Part shown: positions 49,011 to 49,387 of the stretch, piece after piece | Numbering within the stretch: the first letter of the stretch is position 1 | Layout of the letters: each line of letters starts with the position of its first letter | Assembly: GCA_943327105.2 (NCBI GenBank) | Contig: CALPVV020000006.1 | Coordinates: 1 to 49,387 of the forward strand | Origin: Nitrosovibrio sp. Nv4 | Lineage (GTDB): Bacteria > Bdellovibrionota > UBA1018 > CAIMNF01 | Reading direction: 5' to 3' | DNA length: 49,387 nucleotides | Notes under the pieces: model-generated | What the model was told of the DNA's origin: nothing | The model's input: the letters and a program-made list of their open reading frames with translations, nothing else | The model's database searches: none | Translations under genes and position numbers: made by a program

Positions 49011-49387
49011 ATGGGACTTCGTTTAATCTCAATTCTTGTTTTTTTCTTTAGTTTTCTTCAGGGGTGCGCCATCCATAAGCCATGCTCTGAGGCAGGGGAT
49101 ACTACCTGGAATCCGAAAATCTTGGGTGATAAACGATGTGCACAAAAAGTAGGGACAGAAGGTAAAATCGTGAATGATGGCCCATTCTTACAAGTTTATC
49201 AAACTAATCGTGAAGTTGCTTTACAAGGGCAGTTTTCAAACGGACAGAAAGATGGAGTTTGGCTATACTTTGGTGAAGACCGAAAACTCAAGGCAGCCAA
49301 ATTCTTTGAAAAAGGTGTAGAAAGAACACCTACTGTCGAAGCTCAAAAAGAGATTGATCTGATCATTCAGCAAAAAGCTGGCATGAA
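49011..49387 (+). CDS. lipoprotein with toxin-antitoxin-like/MORN-type repeat (partial, cut by window end)
   Basis: The frame is open from the ATG at 49011 to the last base: 125 visible residues. The N-terminus is a lipoprotein signal with lipobox LQGC (Cys19). The motif LQGQFSNGQKDGVWLYFGED (about 82-101) is the repeat of YwqK/MORN-type proteins, which often occur on the cell surface. AGGA stands 6 nt before the ATG, and TAGGAT (49000-49005) could also act as a -10 element 5 nt before it. The start follows the radical SAM stop by 8 bp, so the two may be one operon. The 3' end lies outside the window. Confidence 0.75.
   Translation, partial: MGLRLISILVFFFSFLQGCAIHKPCSEAGDTTWNPKILGDKRCAQKVGTEGKIVNDGPFLQVYQTNREVALQGQFSNGQKDGVWLYFGEDRKLKAAKFFEKGVERTPTVEAQKEIDLIIQQKAGM

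Noticed and set aside
1-49387. Genomic island, prophage, defence system or CRISPR array
   Set aside because: No integrase, transposase, phage, restriction or Cas-like gene, no spaced repeats and no visible change in composition; the genes are core or envelope functions.

Overview
This is a stretch of ordinary chromosome from a Gram-negative bacterium, by eye in the mid-40s % GC. It holds 46 protein genes, packed almost without gaps. The full Tol energiser (tolQ-tolR-tolA-tolB), FtsEX with an EnvC-type activator, many signal peptides and C-terminal-Phe outer-membrane barrels show a two-membrane envelope. The gene style (secreted proteases, many unrecognised secreted proteins, ftsEX-envC-ctp order, GCKR-like MurQ) suggests Bdellovibrionota or another former deltaproteobacterium, but that is an inference. 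I see no rRNA, tRNA, CRISPR, insertion sequence, integrase or prophage gene. No gap exceeds about 180 bp, so there is no long unexplained stretch.

Layout. 1-7 kb: PEBP-like protein, quinone-oxidoreductase-like dehydrogenase, pgeF, pepF, ygiD-type dioxygenase, LysR regulator, chromate transporter. 7-11.8 kb: two tandem, probably paralogous secreted proteins (TULIP-like by inference) divergent from a secreted Pro/Ala-rich protein. 11.8-17.7 kb (minus): unknown membrane gene, tolQ, tolR, tolA, tolB, thiolase, aat. 17.7-23.9 kb (plus): ftsE, ftsX, envC, ctp, xseA and an SH3/beta-barrel protein. 23.9-30 kb: two papain-like proteins flanking a MurQ/GCKR-like protein and a degenerate solute-binding protein, then a secreted unknown and a transaldolase-like aldolase. 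30-36.5 kb: lysS, ugd, uxs, a secreted zinc protease and manC (GDP-mannose, UDP-glucuronate and UDP-xylose supply). 36.5-42.5 kb: nfu, a secreted unknown, a PHP-domain protein coupled to a small barrel protein, ettA, a HAD phosphatase. 42.5-49.4 kb: GT-C membrane protein, methyltransferase, GT2 with a vestigial methyltransferase domain, an HDxxH protease-like protein, a B12-type radical SAM protein and a lipoprotein cut by the window end.

The strongest unusual signal is in how genes start. Seventeen starts have a TAnnnT -10-like hexamer exactly 6-8 nt before the start codon, eight of them with a TTGnnn -35 box at 16-18 bp spacing. That geometry puts the transcription start on, or 1-2 nt before, the start codon, so these should be leaderless mRNAs. 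Ten more starts are ATGA overlaps with the upstream stop codon. Clear Shine-Dalgarno sequences precede only a handful of genes. Several divergent pairs share overlapping promoters, including the tol and ftsEX operons, whose starts are 23 bp apart. All eight convergent gene pairs overlap or lie within 4 bp at their 3' ends.
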